DNA of 35,660 nt from Chrysophaeum taylorii (lineage: Eukaryota > Sar > Pelagophyceae > Pelagomonadales > Pelagomonadaceae): assembly GCA_029834535.1 (NCBI GenBank), contig JAQMWT010000090.1:1-35660 (forward strand), given 5' to 3'. The position numbers and the translations under genes were made by a program. Position 1 is the first letter of the stretch; each line of letters opens with the position of its first letter. Below, piece after piece: positions 9,451-19,700 of the stretch. The notes beneath the pieces are model-generated. The model made no database searches and was not told the origin of the DNA. It saw only the letters and a program-made list of their open reading frames with translations.

Positions 9451-9832
9451 AGGCACGAGATGACGAACCAGGATCGTTCGCTGTAGTCTGTCATAAACAT
9501 CGAGAACTAATAAGGCGCATCCGAATGAATAATCTTGGGGGACGAAAAAAACAGCGCGGTATCAGCGCTGTCTTGCGCAGGCCTTGTTTGTGGATGTTGT
9601 TCTGCGAGTGTTCGCATGTTGATGCGCGTGTGTGTATGGTCGGTCAAACGTGGAGGAGGAGGCTCTGTGACCAAACTTGTAACATCGTTGATCAAAAAAC
9701 TTTGTGATCAAACTTGCGACGACCTTGTGATCAAACTTCAATTCCAGTAATCAAACTTGCGTATTAGTGACAAAACTTGTATCTTTTTGTGATCAAACCG
9801 AATTCAATTTGGTGTGATCAAATTTCGAACAA
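9451..9832. repeat. Intergenic, iterated GATCAAACTT words
   Basis: No gene is supported. From 9668 to 9850 the words GACCAAACTT, GATCAAACTTG and TGATCAAATTT recur about every 20-25 bp with AT-rich spacers. The same word family is repeated at 10780-10945 and, in inverse form (AAGTTTGGTCA), at 8468 and 8682. Confidence 0.6.
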
Positions 9833-10442
9833 TCACATCAAACTTGTCATATTTGTGAAGACTCGTACTGATGATGACTGGGTTAGAATTACAGGGGTGA
9901 TGTCAGCGATCTTCCGGAGCGAGGCTGTCGACGTCTTGACATCCCTTCGCGCCGCAGCTTTTGTATTTGCCGACTTAAATTCTCGTAGTACAGTGCTCGA
10001 CGGTACAGCAGCAGCTCCCGGGGAGATCTTGCGGCGGGACGGGGTTGTCGAGATGCTCGAGGAGGAGGAGGATAAGGAGGTGTTCACACTTACGGTCGTG
10101 CGAGTAGTTTATGCAGGCGTAACGTGTTCGCGTTGCCGTTTTCCCACGTCCAAGCTGGACAGCTAACTCCGGATCGGGTACTGTGAGGAACTCCTGAACG
10201 TGGTCCTGTACGGTCCCGCACAAGTGTGGGACTACAATCAATATTTGGGTGCTCCCTCCAGGTGCGTTGCCTCTCGCAGTTTCTTCTCGAGGTCGTCGTC
10301 GAGTTTCGCGTTTTAACTCGACCCCGAGTCGATTATCAAAGACGCTCTCCCTCTCGGAGAGAAGATTTTGGGATGCGGGTGATCCGTCTCGCGCAGACCA
10401 TGTAAGAAGTCTGCATGTTGCTGAAGAATGACGTGCGACCAC
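9833..10442 (-). CDS. Hypothetical minus-strand protein, low support
   Basis: A 155-codon frame (10442-9975) is followed by a second frame (10087-9833) that continues with coding-like composition: L-R-E-F-K-S-A-N-T-K-A-A-A-R-R-D-V-K-T-S and I-T-P-V-I-L-T-Q-S-S-S. The upstream part has V-V-P-H-L-C-G-T-V-Q-D-H-V-Q-E-F-L. No domain is recognised. A plus-strand frame (9777-10166) overlaps it and cannot be excluded as the real one. Confidence 0.25.
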
Positions 10443-11221
10443 GGCAACAGCACCACCGCGGTAAGTCGCGGTGGCTTCTAAGAACGATGGAAGGTACGAG
10501 ACTGCGTGGGCCCCAAGTACGCCAAGCCGTGGGAAAAATCTGCTCTCGAGGCCGCGCGTCGCTGTCTCCTTGCGCGTATCGCCGCGCTGTCTTAGGATGG
10601 ATCTCCTTCTTTAAGGCGGGCGGTCACGGGGGGGGTGCCCATGCCCATGCCGCGCGGCCACGGTAGATTCTGCGTAGCTGCACCACCTAGGTCTCGTTTC
10701 AAAAGGCATTATTTTCGGCAAAACCAAAAGCGCCGCGCACGCGCCCCTTTAAAAAAAAAAAAAAAAAGCCTCCTCCTTAAGTTTGATTTAAAAAACCAAA
10801 GTGGAAGTTTGATCAAACTTGTTGACCAAACTTACAAGAAGGTTATTAATCAAACTTGATTGATCAAACTTAATGGAACTTTTTTCCTTAAACATACATC
10901 AAAATCGAGCAAACTTAAAAGAAATTGATTGTTGACCAAACTTGACCGACCCCTATTTTCAACCTCCGACCGCCTCGTCCCATGGGTAGGGTTTAGTCCC
11001 CCGACGGACCAAAGGCCCTGGCCATGGTCATATTTATGGTTCCTTAACCCTATTTTTTTTGCCAACTTGGTGGTTGTAAACATCCTCCGCCTTCCAGGTT
11101 ACCCACCCAGATACCTTCCCAAACCACTCCCGTCGTCAAAAAACTTCCGGGCAATTCCGTTGCACCGAAACGTAACGGAGCGCCCCACAAACAAGCGCCC
11201 AAGAGACGGACCGGGTCGCTC
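10443..11221. other. Intergenic; poly-A run and GATCAAACTT words
   Basis: I see no supported gene. There is a run of 17 A at 10751-10767, then AT-rich DNA (10780-10945) with palindromic AAGTTTGATCAAACTT and variants. The 10969-11221 stretch is unique sequence with no motif that I can name. Confidence 0.5.
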
Positions 11222-11289
11222 TTGGGATAATGGTTTACGTACGTACCCAGGGATAATAAATTTTGGGGAAAAACCCCTATGGCACTATA
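11222..11289 (+). repeat. Left terminal inverted repeat
   Basis: Contains the palindromic core GTTTACGTACGTAC, then AGGGATAAT, AATTTTGGG, an 11-bp insertion relative to the right copy, and TATGGCACTATA. Confidence 0.75.
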
Positions 11290-11445
11290 AGAAGTGTCAA
11301 TCTTGGGATCAAGTGTTGCTACGTGGCTGCAACCCTAACCCTGACTCGACGGCTTGAAACCGCTCTAGAAAGAGGGACGCGCACAGTGTCGTGGCGGTGC
11401 GGGTGCTTGAAGAAGGTTTTGGTGTGGTGTGTGGGCACGCGCACA

Positions 11446-11515
11446 GAGGTGGTGTGGTGTGGTGTGGTGTGGTGTGGTGTGGTGTGGGGTGGTGTGGGGT
11501 GGTGTGGGGTGGCAG
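11446..11515. repeat. (GGTGT)n simple repeat
   Basis: About 13 units of GGTGT with GGGGT variants. It lies inside the 3' part of the SWIM-finger frame, where it would encode a His/Thr/Pro-rich tail on the minus strand. The motif is not a standard telomere repeat. Confidence 0.85.
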
Positions 11516-12571
11516 CCGAGCCTGGAATGGCAGCGCGCATAGTTGCGGCCGCGATGTCCCGCGATGTCGAGCAGGCTTCGCGCTCAACGCCTCTCCGCCG
11601 CGCTTTGGCACCGCGGCCACGGCTGCGCTTGCGGAAGGGCAGGATAATCGTGTTTTCCGGGACTTGAGCGTGCTTGAGGCGGATTGCGAGAGCGAGAACG
11701 TGCTTGCACTTGTAATAGTGGCCAGAATTTGCACGGCAGCTGCACGTGTAGAACGTGTATGCGATTGATGTTTCCCGGGTCCAGCCTTTTTGAGGACGTG
11801 GGCCGCACCGACGATGCTCAGAGCCTCGTGTCCAGGGACTTCTCGTCCAGGGTGGTGCGAGACAAGCCGCCGTTTTCTGCGACGACGACAACAAAGTCAC
11901 GGAGAAATCGAAGGGTCTGCTCGCTCTTGGTCGCCTTGACAGGAAAAAAATGCCCCCCTTGACTGCTGCTTCGCGTCCGGACGACGACGAGAGTAAGACG
12001 AAGGAGTCGGACTTGACTTTCTTGAGGAAGTCGCCATATGGCGAGCTTGTCAGCGTGAATGTACTCCTGCGCCTCCTTCCAGTCCCTGCCGTTGATCTAT
12101 CTGCGGGTGCTGAGCAATAAAATAGCCATTGTTTTGGCTCCTCCGAGTCTCGACGTACCGGACGATGCTTCTCCAGAGGCTGGAACTACGCCAACGACCT
12201 CGCGGGCAGTGTCATCCTCCTTGATGAGGTTGTTGCAGGATTCGTTGTTTCCGTTGTTGTTGTTGTCGCGCGGCGTACCGGGAGCACCCGTTCGAGATCC
12301 AGCCGGCCTTTTTCTCATACTTGGCCAGACCGTAGTCTACGAGCACCAGAGACTTGGATGTGAATGCGGGGCACTTCTCGGTCCACTCGTCGGTGAAGCG
12401 ACGCAGGAGGTCGAGACAGACCGCCGACGCTAATTTGCGCCATGATTCTCGAGCACACAGGATATTCCGTCGCACTCGTTCGCATCTTCGCATCTTCGCA
12501 TCTTCAAAGCAGCGACAAATAATACCTCGAGTCGAGTGGTCGCAGCCGTCGCTCCGCCATATGCTGAACAC
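11500..12571 (-). pseudogene. Decayed SWIM zinc-finger protein (transposase-like)
   Basis: Coding runs leftward in changing frames. The first part includes F-T-D-E-W-T-E-K-C-P-A-F and S-L-V-L-V-D-Y-G-L-A-K-Y near 12350. After a frame change near 12270 it continues through an in-frame TAG near 12104 to N-G-R-D-W-K-E-A-Q-E-Y-I-H-A-D-K. A segment near 11900 reads L-R-F-L-R-D-F-V-V-V-V-A-E-N-G-G-L. Near 11744-11700 lies C-S-C-R-A-N-S-G-H-Y-Y-K-C-K-H, a C-x-C-x9-C-x-H SWIM finger followed by the usual helix (V-L-A-L-A-I-R-L). SWIM fingers bind DNA or protein and are common at the C-terminus of MULE transposases and of FAR1-like proteins. At least three frame changes and one nonsense codon make this copy inactive, unless sequence errors are to blame. 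Confidence 0.6.
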
Positions 12572-12619
12572 TGCTGATTTTTTTGGTCGTGTGCATCAGG
12601 AGTGACGTCACGACTTGAA

Positions 12620-12683
12620 TATAGTGCCATACCCAAAATTAATTATCCCTAAGTACGTACGTAAACCATTAATTATCCCCCAA
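12620..12683 (-). repeat. Right terminal inverted repeat
   Basis: Inverse of 11222-11289: TATAGTGCCATA, CCCAAAATT, AATTATCCCT, GTACGTACGTAAACC, then ATTATCCCCCAA at the outer end. Confidence 0.75.
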
Positions 12684-12906
12684 CGGAATTCGGAGACCGC
12701 AAGAGACTGTCGCGGAAGGACAAAATGGATGAGTCGCTTCAGCGACGCGCACACCAACAATCGGTGGGAGAGCTCACCTCGGTCTCCTTCAGAAGAATCT
12801 TTCGTATTTCAGCTGTTTTCGCAACCTGACGACGCGTACCGTACTTTTTTTGATCAGAAGCCGAACACAGCGACCGTTCTGAGACGCGCGAATAAACGAC
12901 CGCGAA

Positions 12907-13452
12907 ATGGAGCGGTACACTTACCCCACTTCGAAAACGAGGCGTCGATGGAGGCCGCGGCGGCTCGCACTTTGCTTTCGAGGACCGACGACGACGGGGG
13001 TTTGCGCGTACGAACGCGCTTCGTCGTCCTCGTCTTCCTCCCCAACACAATCGTTTCTGAAGCCTCGATGGCCAAAAGACACGAACCCCGTTCTTTGGTT
13101 GGGTCGAGTCCCCAACGAGGAACCTGTCAAGCCCAAGGAAGAGCGCGACATAATATTCATGGAGCGTCAGGTGGGGGCAAAAGCAATCGAGCGAGTTAGT
13201 CCCGTCGGGTGGGGGCAAAAGCCCAGACCGCGCCAAGCTCCAGAACGCAAGGGGGGGGGGGGGTCCTAAGCCCTCGAAAGATGGTTTGTCGATCCTGGTG
13301 CACCACAAGGCCTCGCGCACTTTCGAACTGCCGCACTCCCGGAGAACATCAAGTCTGAGCGCTCCGTCCTGTCGTATCGGTGCCACGGCCACGAAGCTAT
13401 CGTCCGCGATGCGAATCAGAAGAAGGTCGAAGAACTGATCTTCTTCCAGTAG
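12907..13452 (+). CDS. Hypothetical protein, frameshifted at a poly-G run
   Basis: Plus-strand reading from ATG 12907 gives a basic, serine-rich start, then W-P-K-D-T-N-P-V-L-W-L-G-R-V-P-N-E-E-P and K-E-E-R-D-I-I-F-M-E-R-Q-V-G-A-K. A run of G (13251-13263) breaks the frame, which resumes as D-G-L-S-I-L-V-H-H-K-A-S-R-T-F-E-L-P-H-S. A second shift near 13340 leads to S-V-L-S-Y-R-C-H-G-H-E-A-I-V-R-D and TAG 13450. Coding-like sequence continues beyond that TAG to about 13580, so the stop may be a lesion. No family is recognised. The overlapping long minus-strand frame (13392-12739) has poorer composition. Confidence 0.45.
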
Positions 13453-13675
13453 GAGACAACGCGAGGCCGTCGAGACAGAGAGGAAGGCGTCTGCTTTCAG
13501 GGCGTCGCTACCATCTCGAACATCGCGCGGCCGACCCAGTCGCTCTCGGGGGGGGATCGCCGACGTCGCCCGAACTTTTTATGATCGCGTTGTTCTTCGG
13601 GGTTCCAGACGCACGCTTGCGGTCCGACCCGGGCCAACAACGCACACGCTCGGCGTAATAATCATCGAGACGCCG

Positions 13676-14435
13676 CTAGTATTCGTCGACGTTAGTCGTC
13701 GTACCCCGCGCTCCTCCAAGAACTCGACAACGTCGGTGTGGCTTCCGCAAAGTCGTCGATGGCAGTAGTTTCGTCGAAATCGTCGTCGTCATCATCGAAC
13801 CCGGATATCGGATGCGTCCACGAGACGAACGACGATGTCGACGAATCCTTCTTCGATCAAGGATGTCCGACCCCTTGCGGTCCGTGGCGTTGACATCATC
13901 GACACGGCAGTGCCTTACCAAAGTAGGAGTTGACGTGCCCGCGAGCAGCGGCGTGATGCAACGTGTCCGCGATGGTTGAAGTCGCCTTTCTTCGCGTCTT
14001 TTTTCAGCTTCTTCGTGTGCGTCCAACAACTGGCGCCGACGTCTTCAGACAAAAAAACTTCTCGTATGCGGCACCTTCTTCTTCTTCTTCTTCTCTAGGA
14101 GCGCTGCGATCGTCTTGGTGTAGGCAGCGAAGCTCGCCGCTGCAAGACGAGTCACTTTTTTTTCGTACGCATCGAGAGAGCATCTTTTTTTGGCCACCCC
14201 CGTCGACCACCTTTCTCGCGGCCGTTTTGAACAGCCGAGCGTCGTCGAAGCGTTCAATATAGTGGCGCGCTTCAACAGGCCACCCGTCCTCGAGCACCCT
14301 TTCGTCTTTGTCGTCGCGCTCGTCGACATACTTCTCGAGCGCCTCCTCGAGTTTGAGCTCGCCCTCGACGCGTTTGTCAGCAAGACAAGCTTGTCGAGGC
14401 GCGAGAGCGTCCCCGCGTAGATGCGCAGCTTCCAT
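13676..14435 (-). pseudogene. Ankyrin-like gene fragment cut at a Helitron boundary
   Basis: The minus strand from an ATG near 14435 reads a charged helical region (L-K-L-E-E-A-L-E-K-Y-V-D-E-R-D-D-K-D-E-R) to a stop near 14004. In another frame near 13960 it reads L-H-H-A-A-A-R-G-H-V-N, a clear ankyrin helix, followed by D-D-V-N-A-T-D-R-K-G-S. The start lies 11 bp from the inner end of the Helitron copy (14446), so the upstream part of the host gene may have been displaced by that insertion. Frames change at least twice. The ankyrin motif is the only domain evidence. Confidence 0.45.
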
Positions 14436-14449
14436 TTGAAGAAGACAAG

Positions 14450-14720
14450 TGCAGGCCAGTAAGTTCACCTACTCCCAATCTCTAACCCCAGTAAGTTCGG
14501 CGTAAACCCACTCGTGCTCACACCCACTCACCCCACTCTCCTTTGAGCTCGTCGCTCTCACCCCCGCCAATCCAAGCTGCTTTGATCCGCACGCGCCGCC
14601 AACCCTTGAGTTTACTCTAAACACCCCAGTAAGTTCACCTGGTCCCAGTTAGTTCACCTGGTCACTCAGCTCACCTAGTCCCAATCTCTAACCCCAGTAA
14701 GTTCACCTGGTCCCAGTAAG
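14450..14720 (-). repeat. Subterminal iterated motif block, copy A
   Basis: CCAGTAAGTTCACCT(G/A) recurs at least six times, in runs at 14451-14500 and 14625-14725. A unique-looking ~120-bp GC-rich stretch separates the runs. It is the inverse of the block at 20580-20923. Confidence 0.8.
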
Positions 14721-15345
14721 TTAACCTATAGTGCGCGTGTAGACGCCGGGAGGGGGCTTATCGGTATTGCGCAGCACGTGTGAGGTAGGGTGGAGTCGTC
14801 GACACAGAAGAGGATATCCTCGGGGTTGCCGATCGACAGAGAGCCACGTAGAGCTGGACGTGACAGAAGACGGGCTTGTGGGCAAGAGGACGCGGACCTC
14901 GCGGGGCGTCTGGCCCTGGCTCTTGTTGATCGTTTGGCGTAGGCGGGCCTTAAGGGATACAGGTTGGAGGAGCCTCGGCGACACGACACGATCAATCATG
15001 TATCTGGTACCGTTGCAGTGGCCGTGCGACGGGTCGAGGTTGCGAAGACCTTAAGCTCGCGATCAAAGTCAGCATGCCGTTGGTTGTCAGGGAGTCGAAA
15101 ACTCGACTGTAAAGAGCGAGGCGTCGTCTTCCGACCTAACCTAGTCGGCCGAAAAGAACTCCGACGCCTCGTCTCCGGAAAAAAGGCCGCGGTCATGCGC
15201 GCGTTGTCAGCATCGACAACATCGTTTCGACGGGGCGTGAGAATGGCGCGCCGAAAGAGCCGCCGCGGGTCGTGGAAATAGTCTGCGAGGTCGCCGTAGA
15301 CGGCTTGGAGGATCACTGTCTGGCTCGCGGGCCAAACTGATCCTT
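14720..15345 (-). pseudogene. RepHel helicase C-terminus (Pif1-like), copy A
   Basis: Leftward reading gives V-Y-G-D-L-A-D-Y-F near 15300, A-I-L-T-P-R-R-N-D-V-V-D near 15240, and, after a shift, I-N-K-S-Q-G-Q-T near 14935 (helicase motif V region). S-I-G-N-P-E-D-I-L-F, the conserved region just after motif VI, follows near 14820. This order is that of the superfamily-1 Pif1-type helicase in Helitron RepHel proteins. Walker A and the Rep domain are absent. A TAG interrupts the S-A-D-x-V region, as in the other two copies. Not functional. Confidence 0.75.
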
Positions 15346-15412
15346 ACCCTAAATCGAGGGACAAACAAACAAACAAACAGACAGACAAACATCTGTCGAT
15401 TAGTAGTTAGGA

Positions 15413-17031
15413 AGCCGAGGTCGCCGAAACGGCCGTCTTGAATTCCTCGAGCAACTTCGTGATGTCTGCCATCGCGCACCTCGGTCGTTGATTCATTCGG
15501 GGGATAACTCGTCGACGCGCGACAAGTCGGAGGAACGCGAGGACATCCAGGTGAGGGGAATCGCCTTACCAATCGTCAAGATGGTCGAACCCGCTGTCGA
15601 TCGACGAGAGCGTCCGCTCGCTCATTCTCCTCTCTCTTGGGGTCCGCTCGATCGTCTCCTTTTTCCCCCAAGAATTATATTATTGCAAGAATTTTCGATA
15701 TTTCGTATAGTTAATAATTATTTCGAAATGTGCACCTCGAGCTTATGGGAGGTACTTACTAATCAACCGAGCATTTGTGGGAGGTACACCACTTGCGCCG
15801 AAGCCAGGATCGACCTGGCCCCGGGGGGGAGTCAACTTTGATCATCTGGCCTATCTCCGCGTTGCCCGGCCGACGAACTCAGAAGCTCCTTCGTGCTGGA
15901 GGGTGTACCCAGAGCTCGGCCCAGACGACTTGGACGTCAATGACATCGTCGATCGTTTCTGGCGCCTCGATGATGACGACTTCTCCGCCCCTAACGGTGA
16001 CCGACTTCGTCGGCGTTGCTCTGATTTTGTATATAAGAAATTTTATTGTTTTGAGGAGGGAAGGAAGGAAGTTAACGTCTTTCTGTGTCGTCCCCACCCC
16101 TAGTCGACGGAATTTAGTAAGCTCCGGGCGTTACTTATCTAACGAACCTGGCGGCGTTTAAGTACTTAGCTGGGTCCTCCTCCACTCGTCGACAGTAGAT
16201 TGCCGTCGTCTTCCTAACGCCCCGTGCTCGATCGTATCGCTCTCTTTCAAGCGACCGCAGCGCTGGCACCGTCGCGCGTTCCATCGTTCGTTCGTTCGCC
16301 CGGTAAGGGATTTGCGGTTGCGCCGGTTTCGACCTGAGTGTCTACAGGGGGGGCGCGTCGATGATCTGGAGGTCGTGAACAAGCGGCGGAAGGCAGAGCT
16401 GCCCTCGCGATCGATTGGGAGCTCGAAGATGGGCTTGGAGCGAAACCTTGTTTCGTGCTTGACTCTAGGATTTGAATTGGGCGCAACGACGAGGTCAATC
16501 CACCAGGGTTCCGCAGGACCGGCGTCTTCGACTTCATCTCTTGCGCTCCGTCAGTCATCGTTGCCAACGCAGCACCGCGACGACGGTCCGTCAGTAGGGT
16601 GCGGCATCGTCGTTTCAAAAGATACGTCTTTCGGCGCCACGTCCCGAGGTTGTTGCTACCAAACCGCTCGCGCACTGTTGCTGACGTCGCGTAGCGAACT
16701 AACCTCCCGTACACTTGCGAAGAGAATGGGCTGCTCGAATTTTACGTTGACCAATTTGGCTCGGAGAGTTTCCGACGATGAACTTGGCTGCTGTGGAGTT
16801 CGCCAGCGAGTTAGGAAATTCACTTCGGCGAGTGAACAACGTGAACCACTTCACCAGTCAACCTTTGTGAACTGAACGCCACCTTTTTTTTTAACGCCAG
16901 CGCCCGTCGCCCCGTCAGTTTTTTCCGTGCCCCCCGCGCGCTATTGCCTGCCTCCTAGGTCTGGTGCTCTTAGATTCATTCGCGTTTAATTCGGGCCGAA
17001 GGAGGAGTTACTACCGTGGATTCAGTGTTTC
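15413..17031. other. Region between inverted Helitrons, no supported gene
   Basis: Open frames exist (for example plus 15777-16103 with G-P-D-D-L-D-V-N-D-I-V-D-R-F-W-R-L-D-D-D-D-F, and overlapping frames on both strands at 16247-16875), but none has a recognisable domain or clean start. AT-rich DNA lies at 15670-15730 and TATATAAG at 16030-16037. (CGTT)n occurs near 16282-16297. GTGAA-type words near 16830-16860 resemble those at 19600-19690. Confidence 0.4.
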
Positions 17032-17045
17032 TTACTTTAGGCGGT

Positions 17046-17085
17046 GTGAACGAACGAACGAACGAACGAACCAACGAACGACCTC
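17046..17085. repeat. (GAAC)n microsatellite
   Basis: About nine GAAC units with one CAAC interruption. The inverse motif (CGTT)n occurs at 16282-16297. Confidence 0.9.
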
Positions 17086-17089
17086 GGTA

Positions 17090-17652
17090 CCTTCGTCTAG
17101 GTTCTTCCTCAGAGTCTTCGGGGAAGGAATCATGGTGGTGTGTCCCGGCGTTTTTTGAAAAACTCGGTCTCGTGTCCGATGTCCCTGTACTTTATCCGGG
17201 CCGCCGCCGCCGCAATGAAGAAATTTTTGTTCGTGCGCAGCAGTATGCTGGCAACAACTTTGTCCGTGGCGGTCCGCGCCGATCATGACCGTGTTTTTTT
17301 CCCTCGGTCAAGGACTACTAGATTTCCAATGCGCAGGCAGCGCTCGCAGTAGTAGCTCTGCGCGCCGCCATGTGTACTACCAATTGAAAAAACCCTTAAG
17401 AGGAGGAGGCTCTCGCCACGTCCGGAAAGAAGGAAAACCCATACTGCACAACCTTGGTGAGCGGTCGATGCGGCTTTCCAACGTCGAGCACAGCAGCCAG
17501 ATCTGTGAAGCCATCTTTCTTTCCTCGAGCTCGGGATAATGCTCTTTCCATTCGAGCGAGATCTCGACAGCAGCCTGATGATCCATAGAGTGAAGACCTA
17601 CCTGTTCAAACTCCTCCACATTGAAATCGCGCATCTGGTTCTTCTCAGGCAT
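17090..17652 (-). CDS. Hypothetical protein, frameshifted
   Basis: ATG 17652 opens a clean 91-codon frame (F-N-V-E-E-F-E-Q-V-G-L-H-S, then I-S-L-E-W-K-E-H-Y-P-E-L-E-E-R-K). Coding character continues after its stop in another frame with Y-Y-C-E-R-C-L-R-I-G-N-L-V-V-L-D-R-G-K near 17330, then near 17260 with Q-S-C-C-Q-H-T-A-A-H. The Cys/His pairs suggest a small zinc-binding fold, but no family fits securely. Its position just downstream of the decayed transposase-like gene leaves open that it belongs to the same mobile element. Confidence 0.4.
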
Positions 17653-17899
17653 AACAAAAGAAGGCTATGCGTCGCCACTAATGTCGTCGTCCCGAGCGTC
17701 GTCGGGTGCGTCGAGTGTCGCCAAGAGATTGCGGGCAGGCGCAGGCTCGGAGGGCGGCGCACACTCGGAGGAAGAAGTCTTCGCCTTTTCGTGGTGGAAT
17801 GCAGTCCGTGCGTAAATCAGAATTCGTAGTCGAAGTGACGCACGTAGTTGTTTTCATTATTCCCGCAAAAAAGCCGACGCTCACACTCGAGAATAATAG

Positions 17900-19584
17900 C
17901 CCGCTGAAGACAGATTTTTGCCGGTCTCGCTGAGGTCGTCAACATCGACAGTCTCTCTCTGGTATGGATTTCGCAGTTATTTATGTTCGGGAGATTAATG
18001 ACTCTTCTAGCGTCCCAGCTCGCAGAGAGTCGATCATGTTGTGCCTGATCAATGCGGCGTACGCCCCCCCCCAGGTATAAGTGTTCATGTTGCACGAAAA
18101 CAACGGCCGCATCCGTTATAGCAAAAATCGCCTCGAATTCAGCCAACGCCACCCATTGCTCATTTTCACTGATTATGTCCAAGGGAGTCCAATGTTGGTA
18201 GCCGCGTACAGTTTGAGCACGTGGCGCATACGCAGCAAGGAACGAATAAGTTGGTATCGCGCCCGGAACCTCGTCTTGTTGCTCGCTTGAGCTTCGGCGA
18301 TTTATTTCGCCGGCTGTAATGGCAAAAGCGCATGCAGATCCTTCAAACGCGTGCCGCCGTAAGAAAAGTACTTGGTTCCATCGTGGGCACTGTTCAGCAG
18401 CTCCTGGCCACCTGGGAACGGATTGATCACCTGCTTGCCTCTGGATCGTGTCAAGTCGCCACACATGCCGCTGCCGAGATCTTTGAGATATATCATGCAT
18501 GTCACACACGCTTCGACCTCAACAAAAAATTCTTCGGCGACGCCAATTTTGGAGCCCGGTCTCTTGAACAATGGTTGCGGCCGCCAAATCGATATCGATT
18601 CCCGCACGCTCCGCGACCACAGAACGGAGCAGAGAAGCCGTGCCGGAATCGGTCCCGTCGTCAGCTGGAACGAGGCCCACGCGGGAACACCGTCTCAACG
18701 CCACTCCAATCGGGCAAGATGAAGGATAGGCCAATGGCTTGTCGCTTGAACTTATCCTTGTGGATGTCCCGCCGTCCATGCAGCACACACCTGGGCGAAT
18801 GGATTGCCGAAAGCCGCTTCATAAATAACACTCCGTGCTTCAAGATTCGAACAACAAAACAACGATATTCGGCGTTGTTCCACCCATTCATCAAACAGCG
18901 CCTCAATTATTTGGTTGCGATGATCTTCGTCGTCAGTCAAAGGTGCGCTTGCAAAAAATCCGCTGCGACGTGTACGCGTAGTGCCGAGCCGAGAACGCCA
19001 TCAGGGATGAGTGCTTTTTTTGCCTGGCTGGGCATGGCCATGAAGTATCTCGTAATATCTTATTTACCCTTCGAGGCTGCTGCCACAACGCCCACGGCCG
19101 TCATAAAAAACGCCCCCCTTATCTTGGTCTGTCTTCTGTTTCTTGGTGAGCTGTCAACACGTCCCAGCTCGTCGAATCCTCCTCCTCCGGATGCACAGCC
19201 TTGAATTGGGCCGGCCCCAAGAGGGCTTGGTCGTCTGTCTGCCATGTGCCCCTTTCTTGAAGTCTCTCGTCACCATCCAGGCGCTCCCAGCACCGGATAC
19301 ACACGTGCGTCGTCGCCTTCCCACTGGTCAGTCAACGCGGTGGGTGGTCGGGATGATATTCCTTCGGTCGACGCACGCAGTCCCACCACCACACCTTGAA
19401 AAAAAAAAAACTGGTTGTTGATCGTCCACTTTTGTTGCCGGGTGGTGTGCTCCACGTCACAACATCGACGTCGCAATCGGCTCGTTCTTGTGAACTTCCT
19501 CCTTCTGTTAACACCGCGTTTAAATTCCTCATCATCATCAACATTATCCTCCACCTCCAGGTAGTGCGCCTCGACTTCGCTCAT
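17900..19584 (-). pseudogene. Possible hAT-like transposase, frameshifted
   Basis: Minus-strand coding starts at ATG 19584 (M-S-E-V-E-A-H-Y-L-E-V-E-D-N) and runs leftward through many frames. A segment T-H-V-C-I-R-C-W-E-R-L-D-G-D near 19300 has the C-x2-C of a possible BED-type finger. N-Q-I-I-E-A-L-F-D-E-W-V-E-Q-R-R follows near 18910. Then come N-P-F-P-G-G-Q-E-L-L-N-S-A-H near 18410 and Y-Q-H-W-T-P-L-D-I-I and V-A-L-A-E-F-E-A-I-F-A-I-T-D near 18150. A finger followed by a helical core with late Trp-containing segments is compatible with hAT-type elements, but no catalytic residues can be assigned. The long plus-strand frame at 18332-19204 overlaps it and looks like a shadow. A run of 12 A near 19400 is one likely shift site. 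Confidence 0.35.
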
Positions 19585-19599
19585 CAGACTTGGCCGTCA

Positions 19600-19700
19600 G
19601 CCGAAGTGAATGAACGTGAAGTGAACATTGGACTTCGGACGGAAAATTTCGGTGAAGTGAAGTGAACCGAATTCAGTGAACCTAGTGAATTCCCATCGCT
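19600..19700 (+). repeat. GTGAA-rich iterated stretch
   Basis: GTGAATG, GTGAAGTGAAC, GTGAAGTGAAGTGAACC, AGTGAACC and AGTGAATTC occur within 90 bp directly before the Helitron 5' end. Similar words occur at 16830-16860. Confidence 0.55.

Larger units (their letters stand above)
11222..12683. mobile_element. TIR-bounded DNA transposon-like element with SWIM-finger gene
   Basis: Two imperfect inverted repeats of about 65 bp delimit 1,462 bp: 11222-11289 (TTGGGATAATGGTTTACGTA ... TATGGCACTATA) and 12620-12683 in inverse orientation. The interior is occupied by minus-strand coding remnants ending in a SWIM zinc finger, an architecture found in MULE (Mutator-like) transposases. No DDE core can be assigned and no 9-bp target duplication is visible, so the MULE assignment is inference. 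It is probably a decayed or internally deleted copy. Confidence 0.55.
14446..15412 (-). mobile_element. Helitron-like non-autonomous element, copy A
   Basis: Inverse copy of the element at 19708-20923. Its 5' end reads TCCTAACTACTAATCGACAG at 15412, with the TC start typical of Helitrons, and homology to copy B stops after GGCCTGCACTTGT at 14446. It keeps a C-terminal helicase remnant and a 3' block of iterated GTGAACTTACTG words. Compared with copy B it lacks the ~185-bp G-rich module after the 5' end. The 3' terminus is not a perfect CTRR. About 0.97 kb long, so most of a RepHel gene has been lost. Confidence 0.7.

Noticed and set aside
10751..10767. A17 run considered as a retroposon poly-A tail.
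   Set aside because: No LINE or SINE body, no target duplication seen around it; similar A runs at 7563 and 19400 also lack such bodies.
11446..11515. (GGTGT)n considered as a telomere-like tract.
   Set aside because: Internal, short, and not TTAGGG or TTTAGGG; it lies within a coding remnant.
12739..13392. A 217-codon minus-strand frame.
   Set aside because: Rich in Arg/Pro/Ser without a domain, and antisense to a plus-strand reading with more protein-like segments.
18332..19204. A 290-codon plus-strand frame.
   Set aside because: Minus-strand frames across the same DNA have better amino-acid composition and connect to each other; the plus frame is probably antisense shadow, although its C-terminal hydrophobic stretch is curious.
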